Assembly: GCF_000956175.1 (NCBI RefSeq)
Contig: NZ_CP011070.1
Span: 620,001 to 684,000, forward strand
Origin: Nitrosopumilus adriaticus
GTDB taxonomy: Archaea; Thermoproteota; Nitrososphaeria; Nitrososphaerales; Nitrosopumilaceae
Direction: 5' to 3'
Length of the DNA stretch: 64,000 nt
Shown here: piece after piece, positions 54,292 through 62,469 of the stretch
How the letters are laid out: each line of letters starts with the position of its first letter
Position numbering within the stretch: the stretch's first letter is position 1
Notes under the pieces: generated by a model
What the model saw: the letters and a program-made list of their open reading frames with translations, nothing else
Database searches by the model: none
What the model was told of the DNA's origin: nothing
Made by a program: the position numbers and the translations under genes

Positions 54292-56094
54292 TTATTTTAG
54301 TAATTCTTTAAACTCAAACATATTAGATATGCTTTCAAAAATTACTTCATTGGAAGCTAGTAATTTGAAGGAATCCTCTGTCTTAATAACTTTGGATAAA
54401 ATCTCAATTGATTGTTTTGTATTGCCCTGGAGCATTTGAATTTTTGATTTTTCAAATTGTGCATAATTATAGAGAGTATCTGTTTCTGGAATTTGTTCTA
54501 AACACAGAATGGCATCTTCATATTTTTGTTGGGAAAAATATGCCATTGATTTTTTTAAAATCATTTTTGAATCCATTGGGTTCATACTTATGGCCCTATC
54601 GAAAAAATTAACTGCTTTCTCAAAATTATTCAAAATTAGATGAATCTTGCCTAATTCGTATAATGCTTGGCTATTTGTATTGTTATCTTTAATTAATTTC
54701 ATACAAATTTGCCCTGCTTCCTCATGACGACCAAGAATTGATAGAAGATGTGATTTTCTTTCTAAAATTACATCTGATGATGATTTTGTTAGTATTTGAT
54801 TTGTATAGTCTAGCCCCTTTTCATAATGCCCAACTTTTAATGATATCTCAGCTGCTTTCTCTAGGGCTTCCATATTTTCAGAATCAGATTTTAATATATT
54901 TTCTACACATAGAAGCGCTTCTTGAAATTCCTGTTTTTGTTCAAAAATTCTAGCTTTATAGATAAGGGCAACATTATTGGTTTTAGTTTTTCCTAAAATA
55001 TTATTAAAAATACTTAGTGCGTCAGAAGATTTATTGTTATTAAATAACAAAATTCCTTTTTTCAGCAATTGATCCCTTGGCTCTGAAGTTGATTCAGCTA
55101 GTTGATCACAACATTCTATTGCGTCATCTAACCTTCCACTTTTTTCTAGTAATTCAATTTTGTAGTTTAATGCATCTTTATGGTTTGGAGAAATCTCTAA
55201 AATTTTTTCAAAATTAAACATTGCTTCGTTAGGATTATTGATTTCCATGTTTGTTTTACCTAAAAGTAATCGTGCTTCTATGTGGTTTGGTGTTTTATTC
55301 AATATTTTTTCAAAATGGATAATCGCTTCATTATAATTTCCACCTGTAGCATAGGCTTTGCCCAAAAGAAGGTGTGCTTCTATGTGGTTTGGTGAAATTT
55401 CTTCAAGTTTATTTAGATAGATTATTGCTTTTTGATATTCATTTTGTTTTGAGAAAGTTTGACCCAATAATAATAGTGAATCTGGATGATCCTGATTTTC
55501 AATAATCTCCTCTAAGGTTCCAATACCCTCTTGAAAATTTCCCATTTTTACTAGGGCTTTCGCTAGATAGTATTTTGCATCAATATTATCCGATTCCAAA
55601 TCTAATACGTTCTGAAACTGTTTTACTGCTTCTGTAAAATTTTGTTTTGCATACAATATTTTACCTTTCATAAAGAATGCTTCTGGAATATTTTTGTAGG
55701 TTGATAATGCCTCATCATATGCTTCTATCGCATCATCTAATTTTGCCAGTTTAAAGAGACATAGCCCTTTATTGCATAATGCTGAGTATGATTGGGGATT
55801 TTTTGCTAATGCACTTTCATAGAATCTTAATGAATCTGAAAATTTTCTACATGCCAGAAAATAATTTGCAAGATTTAGGTCATCTGTGAAATCTTCAAAA
55901 TCATTGTCTCCGTCAATATCACATTTGATTCTCTCTCTGGATTCTAATAATTTCTCAATCTTTGATCTTACTTCTGTATCAATTTGTGGCAATTTTGGAA
56001 ATAACGATCTAAATGAAACCCTGTTTTCCTCTAAAATACTCCCAATCAGTCCATTTACCATCTTAAATTTAACCAATGCAGAATTTGCAGACAT
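54292..56094 (-). CDS. TPR-repeat protein
   Basis: A 600-residue soluble protein with about 14 tetratricopeptide repeats from residue 75 onward (for example YSALCNKGLCLFKLAKLDDA and NHIEAHLLLGKAYATGGNYN). It should be a helical scaffold for protein complexes. The N-terminal 70 residues (KMVNGLIGSILEENRVSFRS) are not TPR. No enzyme domain is present. Target unknown; neighbours are signalling and surface genes. Confidence 0.85.
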   Translation of the reverse strand: MSANSALVKFKMVNGLIGSILEENRVSFRSLFPKLPQIDTEVRSKIEKLLESRERIKCDIDGDNDFEDFTDDLNLANYFLACRKFSDSLRFYESALAKNPQSYSALCNKGLCLFKLAKLDDAIEAYDEALSTYKNIPEAFFMKGKILYAKQNFTEAVKQFQNVLDLESDNIDAKYYLAKALVKMGNFQEGIGTLEEIIENQDHPDSLLLLGQTFSKQNEYQKAIIYLNKLEEISPNHIEAHLLLGKAYATGGNYNEAIIHFEKILNKTPNHIEARLLLGKTNMEINNPNEAMFNFEKILEISPNHKDALNYKIELLEKSGRLDDAIECCDQLAESTSEPRDQLLKKGILLFNNNKSSDALSIFNNILGKTKTNNVALIYKARIFEQKQEFQEALLCVENILKSDSENMEALEKAAEISLKVGHYEKGLDYTNQILTKSSSDVILERKSHLLSILGRHEEAGQICMKLIKDNNTNSQALYELGKIHLILNNFEKAVNFFDRAISMNPMDSKMILKKSMAYFSQQKYEDAILCLEQIPETDTLYNYAQFEKSKIQMLQGNTKQSIEILSKVIKTEDSFKLLASNEVIFESISNMFEFKELLK

Positions 56095-56133
56095 TCCTTA
56101 GGATGCGATTTTTATTGTAATAGCATTCTGTAC

Positions 56134-56150
56134 GTTCAATTTGTTTAAAC
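56134..56150. promoter_or_regulatory. GTTCA-N7-TAAAC inverted repeat
   Basis: Imperfect inverted repeat upstream of the TPR gene (minus strand). It shares the flank TACGTTCAATTTG with the site at 56179, so the two are likely related. Confidence 0.35.
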
Positions 56151-56178
56151 TGAGCATTTTTTTTGGAAATGTTTGTGC

Positions 56179-56195
56179 GTTCAATTTGGGTGAAC
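56179..56195. promoter_or_regulatory. GTTCA-N7-TGAAC inverted repeat
   Basis: A perfect 5-bp inverted repeat with a 7-bp spacer, ending 6 bp before the TATA-like ATTATAAT (56201-56208). That box lies about 25 nt before the TTG start of the surface protein gene. Arms and spacing match the archaellin promoter pattern. Confidence 0.5.
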
Positions 56196-56230
56196 TGATG
56201 ATTATAATGTTAGTTTGAGTTGTTTATATA

Positions 56231-58552
56231 TTGAAATCTATCTTATTGGGAATACTTTTTTTGCTGTCTATCACAACTATCGGTACTTCATCTGCAATTG
56301 AAAATGAATATGATTTAGAATATAATTTACTGCCAAAAAAAATCCATGAAAATGATATAGTTACTTTAGAAGTTTATAATTCTCATAATGGTCAGGTTTC
56401 ATTGGAAAAAATAACAAACCTAAATGTTGAATCTCTTGATAAATCTATTATTGAAGTAATTGATTTTGAAAAAATACATCCCTATAAAATTCTAGTAAAA
56501 TTAAAAGCATATGGTGAGGGAAATACAATTCTTTATGTTTTTAATGAAGGTTCAACATCTTTGGAAATTCCTATTAATGTATATGGAAACAACATCCCTA
56601 AAAAAATTTCTTTAAACATCTTCCCTGATACATTTGAATTAGGTGAAAATAATCAAGGCGTTCTCTCAGTATTACTTACTGATGATAGCGGAATTCCAAC
56701 AAGAGCTGATAAAAATTACTTGGTAAAACTTAGCACTTCTAAATCGGGTATTGCATCTTTTTCTGAAACTAATATTCTAATCCCTAAAGGTGAGTTTGAA
56801 TCAAAACAAATTTTCACAGTAAATAAGGAAGGAATTGTTACAGTTTCTGCAAAGTCTGGAGATCTTGAAACTACTGAATTATTAACTGTTGAAAAACCTC
56901 TTGACGAAGAAATTAAAATTTTTGTAATTCCTGAAGATATTAGCTCTTCAAATACTTCAAGTGGGCATTTGATTGCACAGTTATTTTCAGATGGATCTTT
57001 AAAAAAGGCAACCAAAGATATTACGATCTATTTTGAAATTGAGAGCTCAACAGATGCAGAAACTACTAACACAAGCTCAGATACAAACACAATAAACCCA
57101 AAAGGATATTTCCAGATTAAGCAAGGACAGACATACGGGCACGAGTTATTCTCAATTCAAAAAGGTAAAACTGATTCTTATACTGTAACTGCAACTTCAC
57201 AAGATCCATTAATGATAGTTGAGGAATCTTTTGAAACAATTGATGTAGAACTGTATGGAAATAAAGAAATAAAATTCAAACCATTATCTGTTCTTTCAGA
57301 TGGTTCAAGACAATTAATTGGAGTGATTTATTTAGAAGATGAAAATGGTCATCCTGTAACAGCTGATAGAGATATTGTTGTACCATTTACCACTTCTGAC
57401 AAATCTATCTCTATTGAAAATTCAATCATCAAAAAAGGATTTGAATCCTCATTGGTTTATGGAAATATGGGTAATTTTGTACCCACAGATTCTGATGTTG
57501 CTCCAAACATCCCTAATGCAGAAGTTGTATCTTTGGATATTGATGGTTTTACAGAAGATTCTGTATCTCTAAAGACCTATGTGTCAACTGATCATTTTCT
57601 AAAAGGTGAACTGCATTGGATCATGGTCTATATGGAATCATCAGATGGATTGTTTCAAATTCCGTCAGAACAACATATTGAAATTTCCCACTCTGAAATT
57701 TTTATTGTAAATAAGAATGATGTTCAAATTTATCCCTTCTTCACCCTAATTCCTATTTTTGCTGTTGATTCTGGTGATGAAGATTTGGTGATAAATATTG
57801 ATAATTTTGAAACAAGTATTTCTCTTTCAAGCATCTCTTCAAAACCTACATCTTTAGTTGTTGATTATTCTGAAAAATTATTTACGGGCGTCAAAGATAC
57901 ATTTGTTTTACAAGTATTAGATGCCCAATCATTACCTGTGAAGATAAATGAAGATATTGATATCAAAATATTTTCTTCAAATCCTTCTATCCTTGACTTT
58001 CCAAAAAATGTAACTCTCTCCCATAAATCTAGTTTTACACAGATAGATTTGGTACCTAACTCATCAGGAATGGTTGAAGTTACTTTCATTTCTAAAGGTT
58101 TGCCAATTCTAACAGAAGAGATTGTTATAGAAGAAATAACTCCGACTATCGAAATTACCAGTGCTGATATGATTGAAGCTGGTGACTCCTTTCTTGTTTC
58201 TATTCTAGCAAAACAAAATGGTGTTCCTCTTCAAAATGCTCCCGTAAATTGGGAACTAGAGGGAGGAATTACTACTATTGGGGATGAAATGACGGGTCCA
58301 ACTGGTGAGGCTATGTTGTCAATAATTTCCACATCTGATGATTCAGTAAAGATCATGGCAAGTATTGATGGACCAATTCAGTCTGCATTCGCTTCTAAAA
58401 TAGTTAAAATAAATTCGACAACCTTCAATGATCTTGACGAATCTGATGATTCATTCAAAAAACCTGATGTGGGTGGATTTGATCCTATATTGATAATGGT
58501 GCCTGCAATTATTGTTGGTATGATATTATATATGAAGAAAAAATCAAAGTAA
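56231..58552 (+). CDS. Large secreted adhesin-like protein with C-terminal anchor
   Basis: A 773-residue exported protein starting at TTG 56231. Signal peptide KSILLGILFLLSITTIGTSS, a long beta-rich body with repeated Ig/invasin-like modules of about 100 residues (NNQGVLSVLLTDDSGIPTRA and GSRQLIGVIYLEDENGHPVT mark two), and a C-terminal TM PILIMVPAIIVGMILYMKK followed by Lys. The repeated pattern of D-x-N/S-G-x-P plus strands resembles bacterial Ig-like adhesin domains. It likely sits on the cell surface. No protease or sugar domain was seen. Confidence 0.75.
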   Translation: MKSILLGILFLLSITTIGTSSAIENEYDLEYNLLPKKIHENDIVTLEVYNSHNGQVSLEKITNLNVESLDKSIIEVIDFEKIHPYKILVKLKAYGEGNTILYVFNEGSTSLEIPINVYGNNIPKKISLNIFPDTFELGENNQGVLSVLLTDDSGIPTRADKNYLVKLSTSKSGIASFSETNILIPKGEFESKQIFTVNKEGIVTVSAKSGDLETTELLTVEKPLDEEIKIFVIPEDISSSNTSSGHLIAQLFSDGSLKKATKDITIYFEIESSTDAETTNTSSDTNTINPKGYFQIKQGQTYGHELFSIQKGKTDSYTVTATSQDPLMIVEESFETIDVELYGNKEIKFKPLSVLSDGSRQLIGVIYLEDENGHPVTADRDIVVPFTTSDKSISIENSIIKKGFESSLVYGNMGNFVPTDSDVAPNIPNAEVVSLDIDGFTEDSVSLKTYVSTDHFLKGELHWIMVYMESSDGLFQIPSEQHIEISHSEIFIVNKNDVQIYPFFTLIPIFAVDSGDEDLVINIDNFETSISLSSISSKPTSLVVDYSEKLFTGVKDTFVLQVLDAQSLPVKINEDIDIKIFSSNPSILDFPKNVTLSHKSSFTQIDLVPNSSGMVEVTFISKGLPILTEEIVIEEITPTIEITSADMIEAGDSFLVSILAKQNGVPLQNAPVNWELEGGITTIGDEMTGPTGEAMLSIISTSDDSVKIMASIDGPIQSAFASKIVKINSTTFNDLDESDDSFKKPDVGGFDPILIMVPAIIVGMILYMKKKSK

Positions 58553-58616
58553 AAATTTTTTCTATTTTCTAAATATACACTCTATAAGTAAAAAATTTCT
58601 TTTTATTTTTAAAAAA

Positions 58617-59378
58617 TTAAAATTCTACAAGTCGTTTTAATTCTTTCAATAATTCATCATTGTTTTGAATTATGTCTTCTGGTGTACAATCAAGCATGTG
58701 CCCATTCTCTATTTTATAATATTTCCATTCTTCACAAATTGTGTTATTTGAGATATCTGAATTATCATATTTCCAATCAAATCCATTAATTATATCTTCA
58801 TGAGGGTATGCTGGACCTCGTTCAAGAATCATTGAATTGGTATCATAATTTATTTTGACTTTGGAATTTAATGCTCCTGGATATAGATAAACTACATTCG
58901 GATGTGAGGTTATAGCTAAAAATTCATTTTCTGTCGCATATTGATTATGCAGTAAAACTACTGAATTAAAATTATTTAAAATACTAGGATTTTTATCTAT
59001 ATCTATATCATCAATTACACTATAACCTAAAAATTCCAAAATTCTGAAACTTTTAGCTCCTACTGAAAATATGGGATCATAATACTCTTCTATTTTAACT
59101 TCTGAACATGTTTCACAACGACCAAGATAAAAATCATGAATTCCTCCCCATGCATAAGCAGACTGGGTTAGTATTGGGTACACCACAGCAGTTTTTTCTG
59201 GAGCGCTTAATTCTTCATATTGATCAAAAAATCGAGTTTCTGGCATTTGTGTTATCCTATAATCATCATAATCATTTACTGTGTTTATTGCATCAGAAGA
59301 TCCGGTTTTTAAAATTATAATAATTGATAACATTATCAATATTGAACAAATCATTATTTTCCTATTAACTACCAACAC
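58617..59378 (-). CDS. Exported hypothetical protein
   Basis: A 253-residue protein with an N-terminal hydrophobic segment (MICSILIMLSIIIILKTG). The start is probably GTG 59378, with an internal ATG (MICS...) as alternative. The mature part has a CxxC (GRCETCSEVK) near residue 90 and a lone Cys pair near the end. No family is recognised. A strand/helix pattern with FSVGAKSFRILEFLGYSVID is visible. It lies convergent with the surface protein and divergent from the metalloprotease. Confidence 0.6.
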   Translation of the reverse strand: MLVVNRKIMICSILIMLSIIIILKTGSSDAINTVNDYDDYRITQMPETRFFDQYEELSAPEKTAVVYPILTQSAYAWGGIHDFYLGRCETCSEVKIEEYYDPIFSVGAKSFRILEFLGYSVIDDIDIDKNPSILNNFNSVVLLHNQYATENEFLAITSHPNVVYLYPGALNSKVKINYDTNSMILERGPAYPHEDIINGFDWKYDNSDISNNTICEEWKYYKIENGHMLDCTPEDIIQNNDELLKELKRLVEF

Positions 59379-59412
59379 ATGTTATGCCTAAAATGAATAC
59401 AAAAAGAACTAT

Positions 59413-59456
59413 CTGTTCATATTAAACAATATTAAAAGTTCGTTCATGCTGAACAG
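59413..59456. promoter_or_regulatory. Two adjacent palindromic operator candidates
   Basis: CTGTTCATATTAAACAA (core 59415-59427) and CGTTCATGCTGAACAG (core GTTCA-N3-TGAAC, 59442-59454, perfect arms) lie 27 bp apart in the region between divergent genes. The second ends 8 bp before a TATA-like CATATATC (59462-59469) that serves the metalloprotease gene. Confidence 0.5.
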
Positions 59457-59495
59457 ACTTGCATATATCGATACTGCTTGAATTAATAAATCTAA

Positions 59496-60344
59496 ATGAT
59501 TAGGCCAAAGAATTTTTTCAAAATTATAGAATTGAGACCGTTTAGAAAAACAAATCTAAAATCAAATTCAAAAGTTTCAAAAATTAAACATCAAAAATCA
59601 ATACTAGTATTGCAAATAGGAATTTTGATATTTTTTGGAGGTTACTTTACAGGACTCCCATTATCTTCTGGTGAAAATGAAGAATCTCTAAACCCTGTTG
59701 GACTTTTTAATTCTGTATATTCAGTTGAAAATCTTAGAGGTGACTCCATAGCCCTCTCTAAATATTGGAAGATTCCAAAAGGTTCGTCTCTTGTTGTCAA
59801 TATTCTTAACCCTGTTTCTATCTCTGATGAAACTATTTCTATTATTAAAGAAACAATTTTATCAACTGAAAAAATTAATCTTGAAGATTCACTACTGCAT
59901 AAAGGGCCTGAAAATTCTTTTTCAAATTATTATGTAGGTTGGGCAGGTGCGCTTGAAAACATTCCTGATACTAAAATAACTGTGCCTAAAAACTTTGAAG
60001 TTCTAAACTCTCAAAAATCAAATGGGGATATTGTTGTTATTCTTTCAAACATTAAAGATCGATCTGGAAATACTGGTTACACTAAAACAATTCTAGAAGG
60101 TGATGAAATTGTAAAAGCCTTTATCACAATTTATGATATTGATTCTCTGTCAAATACTCAAGTTGCTACAATTATGAGGCATGAATTTGGTCATGCATTA
60201 GGATTAGGGCATTCTACTGCACCTGAAGATCTTATGGCTCCAACTATTGATATGACTTACCCATACATTTCTGAATGTAATGTTAAAGCCGTTGCTGATC
60301 TCTATGATGGAAATTCTGATGGTACTACAATCTGTGAAAAATGA
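59496..60344 (+). CDS. Matrixin-like zinc metalloprotease, membrane-anchored
   Basis: A 282-residue protein with a basic N-terminus and one TM (ILVLQIGILIFFGGYFTGLP, about 33-52) and an external metzincin-type catalytic domain. The zinc motif HEFGHALGLGH (H229, E230, H233, H239) with the following Met-turn LMAPTID near 246 matches matrixins. The middle region contains VGWAGALENIPDTKITVPK. It likely cleaves surface or extracellular proteins. A likely operator sits 8 bp before its TATA box. Confidence 0.85.
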   Translation: MIRPKNFFKIIELRPFRKTNLKSNSKVSKIKHQKSILVLQIGILIFFGGYFTGLPLSSGENEESLNPVGLFNSVYSVENLRGDSIALSKYWKIPKGSSLVVNILNPVSISDETISIIKETILSTEKINLEDSLLHKGPENSFSNYYVGWAGALENIPDTKITVPKNFEVLNSQKSNGDIVVILSNIKDRSGNTGYTKTILEGDEIVKAFITIYDIDSLSNTQVATIMRHEFGHALGLGHSTAPEDLMAPTIDMTYPYISECNVKAVADLYDGNSDGTTICEK

Positions 60345-60395
60345 GCTTAGTTTCAACAAACAAGTCTTGATTAATTAAAAACTGATAAAACAAAA

Positions 60396-60866
60396 ATGGT
60401 CAAAAAATTACTAATTGCAGAAGATAACAAGTTTACTGCAATGCAATATAAAAAATTCTTTGAAGCAAATGGCTATGATGTTGATATTTTTAATAACGGT
60501 CTCATTTGTTTCCAAAAATTTGAAAATGAATTAAGGTATAGAAGAATTGTGTTAAAAGACAACACACCTCCATATGATTATGTTATGCTTGATCAGGATA
60601 TGCCTAAAATGACTGGTTCAGAAGTTTCTGAAAAAATTCATAAACAATGTCCAAGACAAAGAATAATTTTCTTATCTGCATACGGTCAAAGTATAATGCG
60701 ATCAAATGAAAGCACAAAGGATTCATATCTTCAGATAATGCAAAAACCATTCTCTTTGGAATTCTTGTTAAACAAAATTACTCCGAAATCATTTTCTAGT
60801 ATTAAAAGATCCAGTCAAGAGAATAATCTACTAACCGCCACTCAAAGCCCAGAAACAATCCGATAA
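60396..60866 (+). CDS. Response regulator receiver protein
   Basis: A 156-residue receiver with KKLLIAEDNKFTAMQYKKFF, phospho-acceptor in DYVMLDQDMPKMTGSEVSEK near residue 67, and QIMQKPFSLEFLLNKI near 122. A 25-residue tail (SSIKRSSQENNLLT) carries no DNA-binding domain. It is a close relative of the 32154 regulator. A possible short transcript follows the protease gene. Confidence 0.88.
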   Translation: MVKKLLIAEDNKFTAMQYKKFFEANGYDVDIFNNGLICFQKFENELRYRRIVLKDNTPPYDYVMLDQDMPKMTGSEVSEKIHKQCPRQRIIFLSAYGQSIMRSNESTKDSYLQIMQKPFSLEFLLNKITPKSFSSIKRSSQENNLLTATQSPETIR

Positions 60867-60912
60867 ATTTTTTAAATTATGTTGGATTTGAAATTTTATT
60901 CTATCTGGTGAT

Positions 60913-61296
60913 TTATCTTCTTTCTTCTAATTTAATTTTCCATTTTTTAGTTCCAAATCTAGGTGTTTCCAATTCCAAATGACCTATTACTTTGTCTCCT
61001 TTGAGAACTTTTGCATAATCTGATTTCTTTCTGCGTATGATTCTTGCAACTTCTTTATACCCGCCTTCTATCATCTTAATGCCAAATCTCTTACCAGCTT
61101 TAGAAATTAATTTTCTACTTTTGACTGAATCATCTGATAATGATAGTAAATCAAAATCTCCAAAATTCTCTGTGGACAAAACATCGCTTTCTAATTTTAC
61201 CTCTAATTTCAAACCTGTGGCTTTTGCCTGTTCATTTAACCATTCGGTAACTTTCTCACCATTACCTTTCTCGGCTCCATAAACTTGATCTTTCAT
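60913..61296 (-). CDS. Hypothetical basic protein, 127 aa
   Basis: A small soluble protein with a helical N-terminus (EKVTEWLNEQAKATGLKLEV), an SKAGKRFGIKMIEGGYKEVA helix, and a basic C-terminus (IRRKKSDYAKVLKGDKVIGH, then TKKWKIKLEERR). It may bind RNA or DNA. No family is recognised. Divergent from the next gene by about 150 bp. Confidence 0.6.
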   Translation of the reverse strand: MKDQVYGAEKGNGEKVTEWLNEQAKATGLKLEVKLESDVLSTENFGDFDLLSLSDDSVKSRKLISKAGKRFGIKMIEGGYKEVARIIRRKKSDYAKVLKGDKVIGHLELETPRFGTKKWKIKLEERR

Positions 61297-61451
61297 GCAT
61301 ATCTTGATGGTATTCTATTAATATGATTTTTCAATAAATTCATTTTTTATATTCAAATTGTTATTTCCCAAATCTAGGTTTTTCCAATTTGGAATCTGTT
61401 TTCTACCTATTTTTCCACCGAATCTATAACTTTTCTTGTGGTAATACTGGT

Positions 61452-61694
61452 ATGTATAAAATATCCTTACATTTGGGCACTTGCATTGTAACTAGACAAA
61501 ATAAACCTGCATCATATTGGACTGTTTTAAGTCATTACGGGATTACTCATACCGATCTTCAAAAATTGAATTTATCTTACGAAGAACTTTATGAGATCTA
61601 TAAAACAATTCAACGACATGAAGAAATTCGAGAATTTCTTAAAAATCTAAAGGAAAAAATTGCAATGACTGCTAAAAATAACAACGTTTCTTAG
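61452..61694 (+). CDS. Small helical protein, 80 aa
   Basis: Starts ATG 61452 (MYKISLHLGTCIVTRQNKPA), preceded by TATA-like TCTATAAC about 25 nt before; a longer in-frame extension exists from 61389 but looks unlike coding sequence. The C-terminal half is a charged helical part (LQKLNLSYEELYEIYKTIQR). It is unrecognised; hypothetical. Confidence 0.45.
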   Translation: MYKISLHLGTCIVTRQNKPASYWTVLSHYGITHTDLQKLNLSYEELYEIYKTIQRHEEIREFLKNLKEKIAMTAKNNNVS

Positions 61695-61804
61695 ATCTCG
61701 ATCAGTTGTTTCATATTTTCTAAAATCTGAACAGGTTGAGTACTTTGCACATACAACAGCCCATTAAGTAATCTTCTGTTATAATATTGTCATCGATAAC
61801 TCTC

Positions 61805-61880
61805 AATGGGATGTCGCGTCCTTTGCGACTCCCCCCTTAGGGGGATATGGATTTAACAAAAACCTCTTTTATGTCAAATG
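61805..61880 (+). ncRNA. Candidate small RNA with two alternative hairpins
   Basis: A GC-rich island in AT-rich DNA lies 20-30 nt after a TATA-like GTTATAATATT (61778-61788) and has no coding frame. It can fold as GGGA-T-GTCGC/GCGAC-TCCC (61808-61817 with 61825-61833, one bulge) or as TCCCCC/GGGGGA (61830-61835 with 61840-61845, four-nt loop). The two share bases 61830-61833, so they exclude each other. A T-rich run (CCTCTTTTATG) at 61871-61881 could end the transcript. Identity of the RNA is unknown. Confidence 0.5.
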
Positions 61881-61937
61881 TAATTTGTTTTATCTGAACA
61901 ACGTACATCATTTATTCAATATTTTATAAAAAATAAT

Positions 61938-62102
61938 ATGGTAAAAATATCGTGCAATAACTATGGCTTTGATTGTAGTTTTGAAATTAACGGCAATACT
62001 GAAGAAGTAATTAAAAAATATCAAAAGCACTCTATTGATGAGCATGGAATCGAATACAGTGAGGAAGGCCTTGATCAATTACTTCTTAGAATGAAGAACT
62101 AA
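61938..62102 (+). CDS. DUF1059-like small protein
   Basis: A 54-residue protein MVKISCNNYGFDCSFEINGN followed by KYQKHSIDEHGIEYSEEGLD. The C...DC...H...H pattern matches the DUF1059 small metal-binding family and the protein at 17413-17583. Too short for strong evidence otherwise. It follows the candidate small RNA. Confidence 0.6.
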   Translation: MVKISCNNYGFDCSFEINGNTEEVIKKYQKHSIDEHGIEYSEEGLDQLLLRMKN

Positions 62103-62182
62103 GTCTTCTCTAAGAATCTTCTTGAAGGAAATATTTTGGAATCTGATTCCGGATAAAATAGGGGTAAGATATAGCGGATAAT

Positions 62183-62305
62183 TTATTCTGTGATCTCTAT
62201 ATCTTCTAATAATTCTAAATGGTATAGGTATGACTCAAAAACCATTGGTGCATTTTGTTGAAGTGATTTTTTAATGTTTTTTGAGACTTGGGCGTTCTGG
62301 CTCAC
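62183..62305 (-). CDS. Possible 40-aa peptide
   Basis: A GTG frame encodes MSQNAQVSKNIKKSLQQNAP then MVFESYLYHLELLEDIEITE. A TATA-like CTATAATATC lies about 20-28 nt before the GTG. The amphipathic composition looks coding, but the frame is short and no homolog was checked. Confidence 0.4.
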   Translation of the reverse strand: MSQNAQVSKNIKKSLQQNAPMVFESYLYHLELLEDIEITE

Positions 62306-62418
62306 ACAGTAATATGATATTATAGATATGAAAATATGACGAACGAAATATGATTGACTAATACATGAATATGTTTTGTTAAAACCTCGCTGTTGGAATT
62401 ACTAATGCGTGCCTAAGT

Positions 62419-62435
62419 CTGTTTGAATTAAACAA
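62419..62435. promoter_or_regulatory. Palindromic operator candidate
   Basis: CTGTTTGAATTAAACAA (core GTTTG-N3-TAAAC, 62421-62433) lies about 9 bp before the TATA-like CGTAATATGC (62442-62450) of the histidine kinase gene. The same bases also read as GTTTG-N7-CAAAC (62421-62437), as in archaellin promoters. Confidence 0.5.
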
Positions 62436-62469
62436 ACTCCACGTAATATGCTCCAACTGAGAATCTTTT

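Noticed and set aside
61366-61392. CCAAATCTAGG...TTTCCAATTTGG similar to the end of the 127-aa gene (60950-60980) and forming a weak inverted repeat
   Set aside because: The similarity is short and AT-rich; chance cannot be excluded and no role is evident.
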